A stretch of DNA of 64,000 nucleotides from NCBI RefSeq assembly GCF_023343835.1, contig NC_064449.1:4377778-4441777 (forward strand), read 5' to 3'. Positions 27,201-39,376 of this stretch are shown one piece after another. Position 1 is the stretch's first letter. Every line of letters starts with the position of its first letter. This DNA is from Lagopus muta. Lineage: Eukaryota; Chordata; Aves; Galliformes; Phasianidae. The position numbers and the translations under genes are program-made. The notes below the pieces were generated by a model that searched no databases, was not told the DNA's origin, and was given only the letters and a program-made list of their open reading frames with translations.

Positions 27201-30200
27201 TAATCATTGGACTTCACAGCAGTTTTTCACAGTTTTGTGAACTCCATCTGTGATAATGAGCAATGCCTGAGGTTGCTACACGTCTGAATAAAGCCACAAT
27301 GCAAAAACAGCTGTCAACCATTTCTTTACCCAAAACTTTTCAAATGCACCGTGCTGTTAAGCCACTGGCATACAATTGCACTAAGTAGGGCAAGAATTAA
27401 GTTGACTCTACATAAGCACAGTCCACCTGGTTAGGGGTTGGAAAAAGCACCATTAAGTTAGTAGAAAGGAAAAAAAAAGTCAGTGTCTCCTTTTAGTCAC
27501 CCTAAGTCCCTGAAGCTCTCACCTGGAAATTATTTAAGAAATAAAAAAATGTTTTAATATGTATTTTAACTTCAGAAGAAGAATTCTACATTATTGCCAA
27601 TACTGCACCAATTGTACTTACCACTGCTCAGCTTTTATATCCTGTTACACTGACAAAAGCAAAAGGACCAGAAACAGATCTTAGCCACCCACATGTACAT
27701 GGGCCATATGAGAGTTAGGATGATGTACAAAACACTAGTCCTGATACAAGTTTATGAGATGAACGTTCAAGATCCAATTGTTATCCCTCTGCCCACGTAA
27801 AAAACTTGTAATGATCTTACTGAGTCTAAAACATGTCTTGTGTGAGGAAGGAAAATTGGGGCAATACATGAAATGGCAGAGATCTTTTTGTATTCCCAGG
27901 CATTAATCCTGGTCAGCCCCTTCTCATCTGCCTGCCTCAGCCTCTTCATATACAAAGTGGTGAGAACTGTACTTACCCATGTCTGTAAAATGGCTCAACA
28001 TGAAAACTACAGAGGCAAAACATGAAAGACTATTGCACATTCTTGTGGAAAATGGAATGAGAGGATCAGCTCAAGTCACTCCCAGTTTTTCTCCCCCATG
28101 TTTCCTTCACACCAGATACACATCAAGGAACAGTTACTGGGGCTACAAGTGTATCGAAGGTTAAAAAAAAATTTGTTAGACAATAAGCTTTCACCCAGCA
28201 CTTTGTTTTTTTTTTTAGTGTAACTCTGCACTCGTGACACATGCTAGTTTTTTCCTTGAAAATCCACATCCAGAAAAAGAGCATCTATATCTACAGTCCA
28301 TTTCACTCAGAAGTATGGAAGATGAAAGGAATGAAAGGGGAGCATGGGAAGATTTCGTTGTCTATACTACTTTTTACACTTGGTACACGGAGATGGAAGG
28401 TGGAACACATGTGAGTTAAGAGAGCAGGCAAAGATTCACAGTACGGAAATCAGTTTAGACAGCAAAGCAGTTTCCTAGGAAAGGATAACAAAAAGAGAGG
28501 TGATGCACTCCAAGGAACCAAGGGTCAGACTGCAGTGAGGGCACAGTAGGCCGCCTTGCTGTTGTGCATTCCTGTGTAACTACAGGCAACAATCTTACCT
28601 ACCAAGGACAGAGAGCATGCATAGAGAGTTGTCAACGAAATCCTGCCTCTGAGTCCAGGCAAAAGGAAAACAGCATAAAAGCCCATACTTCCCTTACATA
28701 GGGATAACTGATTAAACCTCATCAGAAAGCCACCAGAAACCCATCTCCATGCTCATCTTTAGCATGCACTTGCTACAGGCCTGTTACTGGAGATACTGGC
28801 TCCAGGGCCCTTACCTGCGCTGATGCTCCCATCTGAGCAGCTTGAGCCTGAGCTGCTTGCACTGCTGCTGCTGCCGCATGCTGCTGCTGGACCAGTTGTG
28901 CTCTTACCTGCAGTACAAGAAGACAGAACAAAGTAAATGCCGTATCTGATTAGGGTATGACACTTCTCTTTCAACTGCATTGAGTATACTCATAAAAAAG
29001 CTTTGTTTTGGATACAAGACTTCAGCTTCGTGCACCTACTTCTAGAACTGTTTTTGAACTTCCCATGCATCTAACATTTGGAGCAACCTTGTCACAGGCT
29101 GCGTACCCACAGTATGACTTCTTGCAACTCCTTTTTTTACTGTAAGGCCTTCCTATGACAATACTAGATATTCCAGCTTTCTGGCAAACATACAGATGTT
29201 GATCTCTCTCAAAAATACTATTCTAAGCACATACTAATGATCGCATTTCAACTACTTATACACTCATTGTGACAACTCAGAGGGATGCACACAACATCTA
29301 ATACTCATAGATTAACTTGGTTTGGTAAGAGCTCAAAAACAGCTGACTAATGCAACAGTTTGAGAAGCTGCAACATTAACAGGATTACTCAGCTTCTGAG
29401 ATGAACTAGTAAGATGTTCACAGTAATCATCTTCAAAGCAGGAACTACCAGTATCTTAAACTTAGACTAAATCTCTAAACACAGCAGCAGAAGCAAAATC
29501 AGCATGCTAAAGATCTGGCATCAATCTTACGCACAAGGCATCTCAAAGCACTTGCTCATGTTCACAAATGCTAATCATCATCGCAGTGGTTTCTCTTGAA
29601 CCAGAATTACAGAGGAAATTACTTTTAAAGCATCAGATTGATAAGTAGCTTTCGTAATTCAAAAATTCCTACTCTTTGTTGACTAAAAAAATCTTATTTT
29701 CTGCTGACCACATCATAATCTAACTACAAGTTTCTTAATAAGCTATTCTTTTTCCTATGCTGTTACTAACAAAATTTTTTTTTTTACTTCTCCAGCAGAT
29801 CATAATGAACCCACAATAAGCTTGTCACGAGCCCTTACCTGCATTGCTTTTAACTGCTGTGGCGTGAGAGTAACAGGCATAACCTGACCAGGAATTTGTC
29901 CAGAGATTGCCTGTGCCTGAGATACCATGGGCTGGGGTTGAGGCTGGGATTGTGGTGGAAGCTGAGATTGCTGTGCCTGAGCAACCTGTTGTTGCTGTTG
30001 CTGCTGCTGCATCTGTTGCATCTGCTGTTGCATTACTTGTTGAGGTGGCTGCTGCTGTAGCTGTTGCTGTGGTATTTGTTGCTGCTGTTGCTGCTGCTGT
30101 TGCTGCTGCTGTTGTACCTGCATAGCCTGTGCTGCTTGCAGCTGTTGCATTTGGGCAATTCGCTGTAGTTGCTGCTGCTGCTGTTGCTGCTGCATCTGAA

Positions 30201-33200
30201 AAGCAGGAAAAGCCAGGACAGTAAAGCTTCCAGCAATGCAACAGCAGTCTTATTTTTACAGAGTAAACCAACAGCAAACAGAATCCTAACATGTCAGGTG
30301 GCATTTTCAAGTCTGTATATCCAGCTCTTTTACCCATTCACTTTTCAGATATCTCAACTCTACATAGTGCACATGACCTGTGGGTTTCACTATTACAAGC
30401 CTGCCTACATACACTAAAATAGTTTCCAAAGGCAAAGCTGAAGTCCATCAGCTTCTTCTGTAAAAATGGGCTTAGAAACACTTCTTAAATGTAACCAGGC
30501 TACATCAGCAACAACATTTACAAGAACTGCACAGAAGCATGACAGCTGAAGTTTCCTCTTCTGTTTTTCCACCTAAAGATGATGCATATAAATTCTCAGT
30601 ACACACTTTTTAAAGTAGCAGTGTGCAATTCACAAGTGTGCTTTTAGTTCTGCTGTAGGGAACCTGCTTTGGCAGGGGGGTTGGACTCGATGACCTCTGG
30701 AGGTCCCTTCCAACCCCTACAATTCTATGATTCTTTGATTCTTTCCCACATCTTCAGTCTTCTCAGAATGAAACACAGTCCTGATGTTTATTAGGAGAAA
30801 GAGAGAAAGTGTTTTAATTCTCTACTGCTATAACAGAAGAAAGCAACCAAAAACCTCTATTGTCAAGTCTTTCCTCTGGGATGCAATGTATCATTGCCAA
30901 TCTAAAGTCCCAAAGTGGAACTGTATTAATAATGGGAAGAGCTGATAATCAGTACTTCATGCAAGCACAGCTTCACACGACTTGTAACTCATCACAGATC
31001 AACTCAATTGCCATTTTAATTATTTTGTCTTCACCTGCTGCTGGTTTTGCTGCTGCTGCATCTGCAGTTTCAACATGTGTTGCTGCTGCTGGACGGCTTG
31101 CAACTGCTGCTGTTGCTGCTGCTGCTGTTGGGCTGCTGCAGCTGCTGCTGCCTGCTGCTGCTGCACCTGAAACTGTTGCTGCATGGCAGATTGCTGGGCC
31201 TGGAACTGCTGTTGCTGCAAAGCCACCTGTTGCTGCTGGAATTGCTGCTGCTGCTGCTGTTGCTGCTGAGCTATCTGCTGAAGCTGAAGTTGGGCTAAAA
31301 AGGCGGTAGACTGTACTTAAAAACATGAAACCCAAACAAGACAAGAGACAGTTACACAGTACAATTTCACAATAATCAAAGATGCTCTGAAGTATGCAGA
31401 TATTCTTCATGACCAGCATATAGTTTTGCATCCTCAAATGGAGAAGGTACATTAACAGCAGAATCAACAACGTGCCTCCCTAACTACCTCTACAGCTTGC
31501 AGCCTCTACTGAGTCAGCAACCAAATCACAGTGTAAAAAGGTGCAGAAGTTGTGCAGCTAAAAGATCTCCCGGAAGGACCACAATGGGAGCCACGGAATT
31601 CTCTGAGAAGTAGGAGTTCTTAATGGAAACATGCACACAGGTCACTATCAGAAAGCACAGTAGCCACAAAAAAGTAGATTCCATTGAACAAAGTTCTGAA
31701 GTTGACACCTTGGAGGATGGAAGAAGCATTTGCTCACAGAAGAGACAGACTCTCCCTCACTATGCTAAGAAAGACATTTACCCCAGTAGATAGAATTATT
31801 TGAAATCAACTCTTCCAGCAGAAGTCACAACCAGAAGTACAAAATTCCTTCAGCACCTTATCCTTGTGGAGAAGAGTTATTTACTGAAAGACCAACACAG
31901 CAGTTTCAGTGACTGAAACAGAGTGAATACTTACTCTGCTGAGTAGCTGTTGAGACACCAGGCATACCATGAGGGGCCATTCCCGTGCTTCCAGGAGGCT
32001 GTTGCTGTCCTGGGAGACTCATTTGCTGCCCCATTGGGCCAAGGCCACCCATCCCACTCATCGGTGCTCCTTGAGCTCGGGAAGCAATGGTCATTCCAGG
32101 CGCCCCTGCTGGGGGACCCCCAGTTAAATTCTGCAGGGCATTCATTGGATCTACAAAGAAAATAGTTACCAATATGCAGCCAACCATGCAACTGCTTCCC
32201 CAAAATTCTGCTTTTCAGTACCCATTCTCTGATCTATTGGCTTCAAACCCTAACTAGATCCAAACCCTAACTCTCACTGCAAGCCTGCTACAGGCTTCTC
32301 ACAGGTTTTTGCCTCTCTATAAACAGAGTGAAGATTATTTAAAGCGCTTCAGATTTGCAAAGTTCTAAATACATCCGAAATATATCAGACAAGGGAATTC
32401 TTTAGCCACCTCTGCATGTCTATTCAAGTCAAAACAGGATGCCAGCAAAGCCCCGTGAGGATAAATAACTCATAATCTCAAAAACCAAGAACAAAGTTCC
32501 AACTATAGCTTCAATTAACCTCCTCCTCCTGAGGAGCAGGGCTTAAACCAGAGAAAGTACTTTGTAGAGCAGTTCCCATAGTCCCCATCATAACGTTTTG
32601 ATTTTATACAATGAATAAATTCAGTGCCTTTCAAGAGAATTATCACAATCTCAATCCCGGGCATGAAGAAAAGTGAAGTCAAAGCAATTCAAAAAGCCAA
32701 AATAGAACATGAGGTGCCAAGGTAGTATTGGTCAAGTACAGAATGCAACACACTCTCTTCCTTAGAATAATTATCAAACTATTTTGAACTGTTTAGTGGA
32801 GATGCTGATCAATCCCAGCCATCGCACAGTTAGCCTACAGGGGGATAATAATGATATACTTGTTTACTTCATTACTAGGAACATTACATTAGGTTCCTAC
32901 TATAACTGCTTTAAGAGTTACCACAGAGGCAGAAGACACAAGAAGCTACTGTGGTACCCTTCCATCCTCCAGCTAGGAAATTCACCACCTTCTCAGCACA
33001 TAAAAACCCCAGTTTTTGAGTTGTTCAATTTCGGAAAGGAAAAAAAGAACAGAAGAAAAAGATCTCTTACCACTGACTGAGGCTTGAGATTTCTTATTGT
33101 CTGCAAAAGAAAAATACATTAATTACATCTGTTAATCTTGTCACACACGGATTTGGCACTTCAGATATACCCTCCTTAAGAAACATACACACATATATCA

Positions 33201-36200
33201 CTTCTTAAAAATCACTGTCTACTGTAATCATACCTATTCCCAAACAATTTATCCATAATCCCAGACAGCTCTATCATAGCTGTAACAAGCAGACTGGGAA
33301 AAACAAACGAACAAAAAACATCTCTGTAATCAAATTAAACAAAGCACATTAAATCAACCAAATCTGGTAATCAGAACACTACATAAACATTGAAAAGAAA
33401 GCAAAAATACAGGAAAAATTAAAGGAGGGTGCAGAAGTAGCAATTGTTTCTCAAAGGCTCTTAAATTATGTATGGATGCTGTAAAAGAAACAATATTTAA
33501 AAATTCAGCATGTATATTACAGGGGAAAATTTTGAAGCAATCTGTGATGAGTCACATATAGAACCACACATAAATCCTGAAATCTACTGTTATTTCCCAT
33601 GTCTCTAATAAGCAATCACTGGGAAAAAAAGATTACTTACGGATATCTCGAAAATGGATAATAAGTCTGGCCACAAGAGAAAGATATTCCTCCTAAAGGC
33701 AAAAAGCAGCATTTTGGCACAGGATACAGAAACAGATAACCATGCCATTATAGCTCTTCAGTATTCGCCCTCAGCATTAACGAATCTTACTTTAAAAGCT
33801 CTGTGAGCTTTTCAGAGTAGTGTATTTGCACGGACTGACCTTCATGAGCCAAGTGGGAATGCCTTCACAGAGGGTTCATGGTACAAGAAGGCTCAAAAAC
33901 ACAAAATTCAATGGAAATAATATCCATGATAGCCACATTAATAGGATCACAGAATGTGTATTTGATTGTATACCAACACATCCATTTTCCATCCATTCCA
34001 GTCCTTTTCTTAAGTACTGAACTTGCTCATGCGGCATACTGACTCACGTTAGTCCTTTGTCCCATTTACATTACAAGAGCTATTTTATGATGTTAATATT
34101 ACAAAAGCAAGCAAGCTATTATATTTAACAACTAACATCCACAAGAAGTGCCAGAAGCAAAAGGACAAACAGCCTTTGCAGCAATTGATGAGTGTGCTGC
34201 AAACTGCACAAAAGGATCTGTCACAGTGCTGAGACGACCCTTCCAGGGTCAGAGAGGCTGTCAGCAGGAATAAACTTGTGACGTAAGCATCACAAAACTT
34301 TCAACATCACAAGTTCCACCTCAAACACATGCTTGAAGGCAGTAACAGTAGTCAATTTCCTGTAACAGAACTCCAGGAAAGAAGCTCACACATGTGGGTA
34401 GAGTCTAGAATTGCACACGATAACCAGATTTCCACAGAGACCACAGAACTTCTTGTCTTACTCCTAACGCATCCTTTTCATTGTTATCTTAATCCCCCTC
34501 CACCACCAAACTGGTTATTATGGATAGTGCTACACTGCAGATAAAGAAACTTCTATGCAATTCACTCCATAAGAGTTTAATCAAGCACAATCCCATACGT
34601 GCATTCAATGCTGCAGTCTCAGCACGCCCCTTGGCTTGAAATCCACTTTGCTGCACCCACAAGATGTAAAATGATTAACTTTCCCCCAGCGTAAGAGGAA
34701 CACACATAAACCCAAAATCTTCATAACTGGGTACTCTGAGCAGAGACCAATTCTTAACATGCATTGGATTTGCTGTTTCTGTGGTTCGTTCCAAAATTTT
34801 GACATACCAGTAACTTCTGAAAATAAACAGAGAGGTTTTACCCTTGTTTTGGCCTTCATAAACACATGGCTCTCCATATCTTTGCTGGACTTATTGTGGG
34901 CAACACCGGCCTTCCTCATTGCTTCATCACTGGAAAAGAAAAAGAGAAGAAATGAGGCTGGGCATTAACTGAGGACGTTAAATATATATATATTTCCTGC
35001 AGTTAGAAAGGTCTGTACAGTACCTTTTACCCTCTTCTAAACATAAAGTAGAAAAATTAGAAGACTGGTAGAATATCTCTGCCTTCAGGCAATGAGCAGT
35101 GATGAGGAGGTGGAGCATTGATCAGGACACAGAAGGGCAGCTGTACACAGCAGGAGGGGACAATCAGCATGACAGCAGCAGATGAAGCAGGAAGATGAGA
35201 AGCCTTATTGATGGAAGTTGGTCATAAAAAGCTTCCCCCCCAATCTTACTGTTCTCTACCACCCAGAATCACACAGCCATCAAACCTCTAGTAAACTGGA
35301 CCTAGGTCTGCCCTTTGGATGGGACATTAAAAGTGTAAGATGAAATGGAAATAAATCCCCCACACAAACGTTCTCTGCTATGGCAGAGAACAACGGGCAT
35401 TCTCAGTATATCAACAAGAAGCAAACAATTCCACTGCAAAAAAATACACTGAGATAAACAAGTCCTAAAATCAGCAGTTCAGACAGGCAAACAGCCCTCC
35501 CTATTCAAATCCTACAGACATATTTGTTTTTGGAAAAGTCTCGTTCACTGTAAAACCTGTTCTGTTTTAAAGCAGCCTAGTAGCTACAGTCTATATTCCA
35601 CAAACAAGCTACCAGGAAATACCTTCACCTTGTAATTAATAGCTTAGCAACTTATCTCTCAGTACCTGCTCCTGCACGAGCAACTATCCTACACTAAATG
35701 CAAGGCAGGGAAAGCTTCAGCCAGCCTGAAACAGATTACTGTTTTCTTCCCCCTGAATTCTGACCGCATTCCTTGCAGCAGGGCTGGTGTTTGTATGAGC
35801 AGTGGCCTAGCTCAGCCTCCTGAAATAACTCGGTAAACCCTTCACACAACTGAGCAGAACAGATGCAACAGCCTTAAAATGCAGGAGTTTCAGTTGCCAC
35901 AACTCACACCCTTACCGTGCAGAGCAGCAGGCAAGGAGTGCATAGCTATTTCTTTGCAAGACACAGCAGGTTAGTCAGTAAAGCACAGCTACCTGCACAA
36001 GCCTCCCTCATGGTCACTTGCTCATGTGGCCTGACAGACACTAGAAAATGTTCTTTATACATAAAGGTCATTTAAAACGAAGCAGACTCTGAGCATAAAG
36101 CAGAATAATTATTCTTTCGTGGGCAAGCAAGCCTTGAAATGAACAACTCATAAAGGAACTCTGTTGCAGTGGAAGAAAATGCATCCAGTTCTTCATTTAT

Positions 36201-39091
36201 GCCTTCCTTCTTCCAGTAGTTTCTCTTTCAGAAAGGTTTCCTTCCTCTAAGTCCACACCATGCTCTGACTCATCACTAACTTGTTAGTCCCATTATAAAA
36301 CATCTCTTATTTTGAGAGCACCAAGAACTGAGCAGGCAAAAAGACAATGTTATGCAAATGCAAGTAAAGAAAGTAACACACAGATAAGTGGCCACAATAC
36401 AAAGACAGTGACCAATGTGGTGTTAGGACCACAAAAAAAAAATAATCCACAATAAATAACTTACCTACTCTTACATGTACATCCATCTACCATTTATTTT
36501 TTGCATTCTAGAGCATTACAAAGGGCACACCGCTGGCTCACATACAACTTGCTGTCCAGCAGGACACCCAGGTCCTTCTCTTGGAGCTCATTTGTAACAG
36601 TTCAGCCCCTAACCTGAACTGATGCATGCAGTTATTCCTTCTCAGTTTCCCAAACATCTGGGGTCAGAATCAGCCACGCACAATGCTGCTTTTGGCTACA
36701 GAGGAGAAAGCAAAGGACTATCCAGATTCTGCACAGACTTACATCTAGCTTTATTCTTCTTTCCACTAATTCAGCGAGGAAAATCACCTTCCTGGTGTGC
36801 ACAGAATCAACTCCCTCATAGCTTCAAAAACTCCGCGAGCCTTCCCTGCCAGGTTATGCCAACACAGTTGTTGGTGTGGCTGTGTAATCAGCAGTACTAA
36901 AGAAGAACCCAGCTGAGTGCTGAGGCATTCCTGGATCCAACAAGAGTCCTGTGCGACTGCTTGGGCCTGCAGTCACACAACAACCCAATATTAGATGGAG
37001 CTACTTAAGTCAAATGCAGTGTTCTCTCAAGTGATGACAACCAAATGATGCACACTGATTGCAGGTACATTCACTAAGACACCAATTGCACACAGCATCC
37101 CTGAAATTTCTCCTCATATAATGTCATTCTAAATATCTAACTATCTGTATCTACCTATATGTATCTTAACATTCAGAGTTGGAAGGGAGATGCAGGCGAA
37201 ATAACAATAAATTAAGACTTCCACATTCAGTGGCTATAATGAGGTACCCAAAACAAAGTATGCAAATCGTTCCATGCTTTTAAGATCAAGTTGACACATA
37301 CCTATCACTTACATTTGCACAGTGAACTGGAAGACATATATACACAAAAGCCTGTTATGAACAACCTTCTCACAAGCTCAGAAAACTTTCAGATGACTCA
37401 TTTCTTCTAAATACTACATAAGTTTCACTGGAAGAAAACTGGAACTTGCTACACACAGAGTTCAAGTCTTTTTAGGCAATATATTGCTTCTATTTTTCAT
37501 TCAATAAAACTAGCTATTATAAACTCTACTTCTGGGGTAGCTTTGCTTTATTTTAAGTACCAACATGAAATTTATTTTCAGATATCTAACACATAGTAAT
37601 ACACTTCAAAAATTAAAAAAAAACAACCAAACACCGCAATCACTGCACGCGTATCCCAAACAAATTTGCTTGCTCTTAAAATGAGCTAGTGAATGAAAAC
37701 ATAAGAAGTATTACTACAAAGCAGGGTGGAGTACAAGGAAGATAGGCTGCCTGCAGAACACAGCCTTTGGGGAAAAAAAAGACTGCATCAATACTTTTAT
37801 AACAAAAAGTACACAGATCATAAGAAGATGTCTGTGTGTATCTGCAAGTGTTTAAGCAAACAGAAGAAATCTTAATTCTACTTTCTCCACTACTGTCCTA
37901 TTCAATCTCTGTCTCTCACTGTATGCTCCCCATTCAAACATTTATCATCACTGCTTACTGCTCACAGAAAAACAGTCACAATTTGCAGAGCAAACACACA
38001 AACAACAAATGCTCATTGCATTAAGGTTTGTATCTGCTGATTCATATTCATTTCCTTTAAGTCTCAGGGCACTGCAAGGCAGTTCTGTTTGCTCGTGTTG
38101 ATGAAGAAGTACAAAACAAAAGAGGAAAACGCAAGAGATTCACCTGGCACGATAAATTGTCTCGCACAAAGTTTAGACAGTAAAACATCAGCTCTGAACA
38201 GCAAAAAAGCTTTGACAAGCAAACATCGTATCTGTCATGAATACCAAAAAATTAACTCTGAAACACCAGTCAGGAAAGCCCTGCCTTCAAAAGCCACGAG
38301 GCATGCTCAGAGTTCTTCAAGCATTCATAAATAAGGATTTGAAAAGGACTCTCAGTTCTATGATAATCAGCTTTCATAAGGTAAAAGAACCTTCTCTGTA
38401 ATAGGAGTATCGGGTTGAGCAGCAAAGTAATTTAAGTAAAGATTGCTTCACAGTGGACAGCCAAAAAGGCTAAACTTTATTCCTTTTAAGCAACCTTTCT
38501 AGATCAGGCAGATACCAACGAACACACAAGAACTGCCACAGCAATCCCCCATTCCAAATTACCAACAAATTCAGTTGCTGACATTTTCATTTCGTTTTTG
38601 CTGTTTACAAGTCAGATGCAAGGTAACGACGGTGGTTTTCATAGAACAGAGCATGTGAGACTAGGCAGCACTAAGCATCACAAAGTGGAAACCCTAAAAC
38701 AGAGGCTCCCCAGCAGGCCAAGCAGCCGCTATGGCCGGGGAGGAGGAAGGCAAAAAGCAACGGGGATCGGAGAAGCGAAGCCAAACGGGGGCCGGCTCCC
38801 CCGGCACGAGATCTGAGCAGGAGCCGGTGCTAAAGGCCCCACACATGGATAGCGACAATCACGGACAAAGCCAGAGACCTGCGAAGGACCCGCGGAGAGC
38901 GCAGACGGGCGAGCCACAGCCATTCGAGCACGGGCAGCCCCGGGGCGGCGGGAGGCGCCGGAGCCGCTCCGGCAGCGGCCGAGGCGCGGCCTAGCCAACA
39001 CCCGGGCCGGAGCGCACACTCACATCTGGCTGACGAGCTTCTGCCGGAAGTTGGTGCTGCGCCAGTCGGTCTCGGGCCCGGTCACGTCCAT
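15285..39091 (-). CDS. MED15: MED15, Mediator complex subunit 15 (18 coding exons, 794 aa)
   Basis: Mediator tail-module subunit (PCQAP/ARC105) that links transcription activators, including SREBP and SMAD2/3, to RNA polymerase II in the nucleus. Exons in order of transcription: 39091-39024, 34929-34842, 33692-33641, 33100-33071, 32150-31935, 31294-31035, 30195-29839, 28907-28815, 24044-23925, 19272-19130, 18852-18725, 18155-18021, 17667-17604, 17438-17372, 16974-16814, 16647-16481, 15631-15533, 15421-15285. They total 2385 nt with every phase consistent. Residues 1 to about 78 form the KIX domain (starts MDVTGPETDWRSTNFRQKL). Residues 152-357 are glutamine-rich, 389-520 are proline/serine/glutamine-rich, and the C-terminal Mediator-binding region ends in LNTWAQSIRQACLSAA. 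A basic cluster, SRKRKYEEDD, lies near residue 668. The start codon context is strong (G at -3 and +4). The length is close to human (788). The identification is near certain; individual alternative exons are not tested. Confidence 0.97.
19273..23924 (-). other. MED15 intron (4.65 kb)
   Basis: No exon, RNA gene or clear repeat family was recognised. Open frames here are short and unlike known proteins. The DNA is AT-rich with short A tracts. Confidence 0.5.
24045..28814 (-). other. MED15 intron (4.77 kb)
   Basis: No coding exon was found. A CA-rich patch at about 25498-25530 and A-rich stretches at about 25650-25705 are the only low-complexity features. The rest is unremarkable intron. Confidence 0.5.
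28815..28907 (-). other. MED15: MED15 exon 8, beginning with a donor-like GTAAGA
   Basis: This 93-nt, phase 0-0 exon encodes VRAQLVQQQHAAAAAV... and ends in ...QMGASAQ. Read on the minus strand, its acceptor is TGCAG|GTAAGAGC, so the first exon bases are a consensus 5' splice site. Exon 7 ends in CAG, so joining the two recreates CAG|GTAAGA. Skipping the exon would keep frame. Confidence 0.85.
29839..31294 (-). repeat. MED15: MED15 polyglutamine-coding exons (CAG/CAA tracts)
   Basis: Exons 31035-31294 and 29839-30195 encode about 206 residues dominated by glutamine, with several runs of 7 to 14 Q broken by L, M, A, P and V. The Q codons are a mixture of CAG and CAA, which limits slippage. 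A run of seven alanines lies in the first of the two exons. The repetitive triplets also open long frames on the opposite strand and in other phases; these have no family support. Confidence 0.92.
30652..30745 (+). mobile_element. CR1 LINE 3' end
   Basis: The stretch TTGGACTCGATGACCTCTGG followed by AGGTCCCTTCCAACC and the ATTCTATGATTCT terminal repeats is the standard 3' tail of avian CR1 elements. It is 5'-truncated to under 100 bases and lies in the MED15 intron between exons 6 and 7, antisense to that gene. Confidence 0.93.
33071..33100 (-). other. MED15: MED15 30-nt micro-exon at the KIX domain boundary
   Basis: It has an acceptor (TTTTGCAG on the minus strand) and a donor (GTAAGAG). 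It encodes the end of HNKKSQASVSD, directly after the KIX helices, and the same residues occur in mammalian MED15. Thirty bases is unusually short, and skipping keeps frame. Confidence 0.85.
34930..39023 (-). other. MED15 intron 1 (4.1 kb)
   Basis: The first MED15 intron. It contains a CR1-related piece near 36.5 kb and becomes GC- and CpG-rich above about 38.7 kb, where it enters the promoter island. No exon was recognised. Confidence 0.55.
36515..36650 (-). mobile_element. CR1 LINE internal fragment
   Basis: CCAGCAGGACACCCAGGTCC and the flanking text (GCTGGCTCA... TTCTCTTGGAGCT... AACTGATGCATG) resemble the region coding the end of CR1 ORF2, in reverse orientation. It is an old, diverged copy in MED15 intron 1. 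The exact ends are uncertain. Confidence 0.75.
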
Positions 39092-39256
39092 CCCAGCCGC
39101 CGTCGCGCTCCCCGCCCGCTGCCGGCCTTCACTGCCACCCCAGCGCCGCGCTCCTCACCGCTGCTACCCCACACGGCAGCCCGGAAGTCGCGCGCCGCCA
39201 CTTCCGGCGTGCTGAAGGCCGGAGGGAAATGAAGTCCAGGCGTTAGCCCTGGAGAG

Positions 39257-39266
39257 TCTCGCGAGA
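39257..39266. promoter_or_regulatory. TCTCGCGAGA palindrome (BANP-type core promoter element)
   Basis: An exact 10-bp palindrome in the shared MED15/KLHL22 CpG island. This element is known from constitutive CpG-island promoters and is bound by BANP when unmethylated. It lies about 165 bases upstream of the MED15 start codon and about 300 bases before the candidate KLHL22 first donor. Confidence 0.8.
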
Positions 39267-39288
39267 ACCGCCGCTCGGCGCGGGGTGC

Positions 39289-39303
39289 GCCGGGATTTGT
39301 AGT
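39289..39303 (-). promoter_or_regulatory. ZNF143/THAP11-like site
   Basis: On the minus strand this reads ACTACAAATCCCGGC, matching the ACTACAA-TTCCC type of submotif found in many housekeeping promoters. The 3' half differs from the full ZNF143 consensus, so occupancy is a prediction. Confidence 0.6.
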
Positions 39304-39366
39304 CCCCTTCCACGCAACCCGTCTGCGGGAACGGCCCGGCCGGCCCCGCTCAGCGCACAACCGCAC

Positions 39367-39376
39367 TGCGCAGGCG
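39367..39376 (+). promoter_or_regulatory. NRF1-like site in the MED15/KLHL22 promoter
   Basis: TGCGCAGGCG is one base short of the perfect TGCGCATGCGC palindrome in its right half. It sits on the KLHL22 side of the island. Confidence 0.6.

Noticed and set aside
29907-30125. Valine/alanine-rich plus-strand frame
   Set aside because: Another-phase shadow of the MED15 polyglutamine exon.
31047-31298. Leucine-rich frame on the plus strand opposite MED15
   Set aside because: CTG repeats are the complement of the CAG tracts of the real MED15 exon.
32243-32273. CAAACCCTAACT occurring twice
   Set aside because: Two short copies separated by a few bases, too few to call a telomeric or satellite array.
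33950-33962. AGGATCACAGAAT resembling a CR1 tail
   Set aside because: Only about 13 bases match and the flanks do not continue as CR1.
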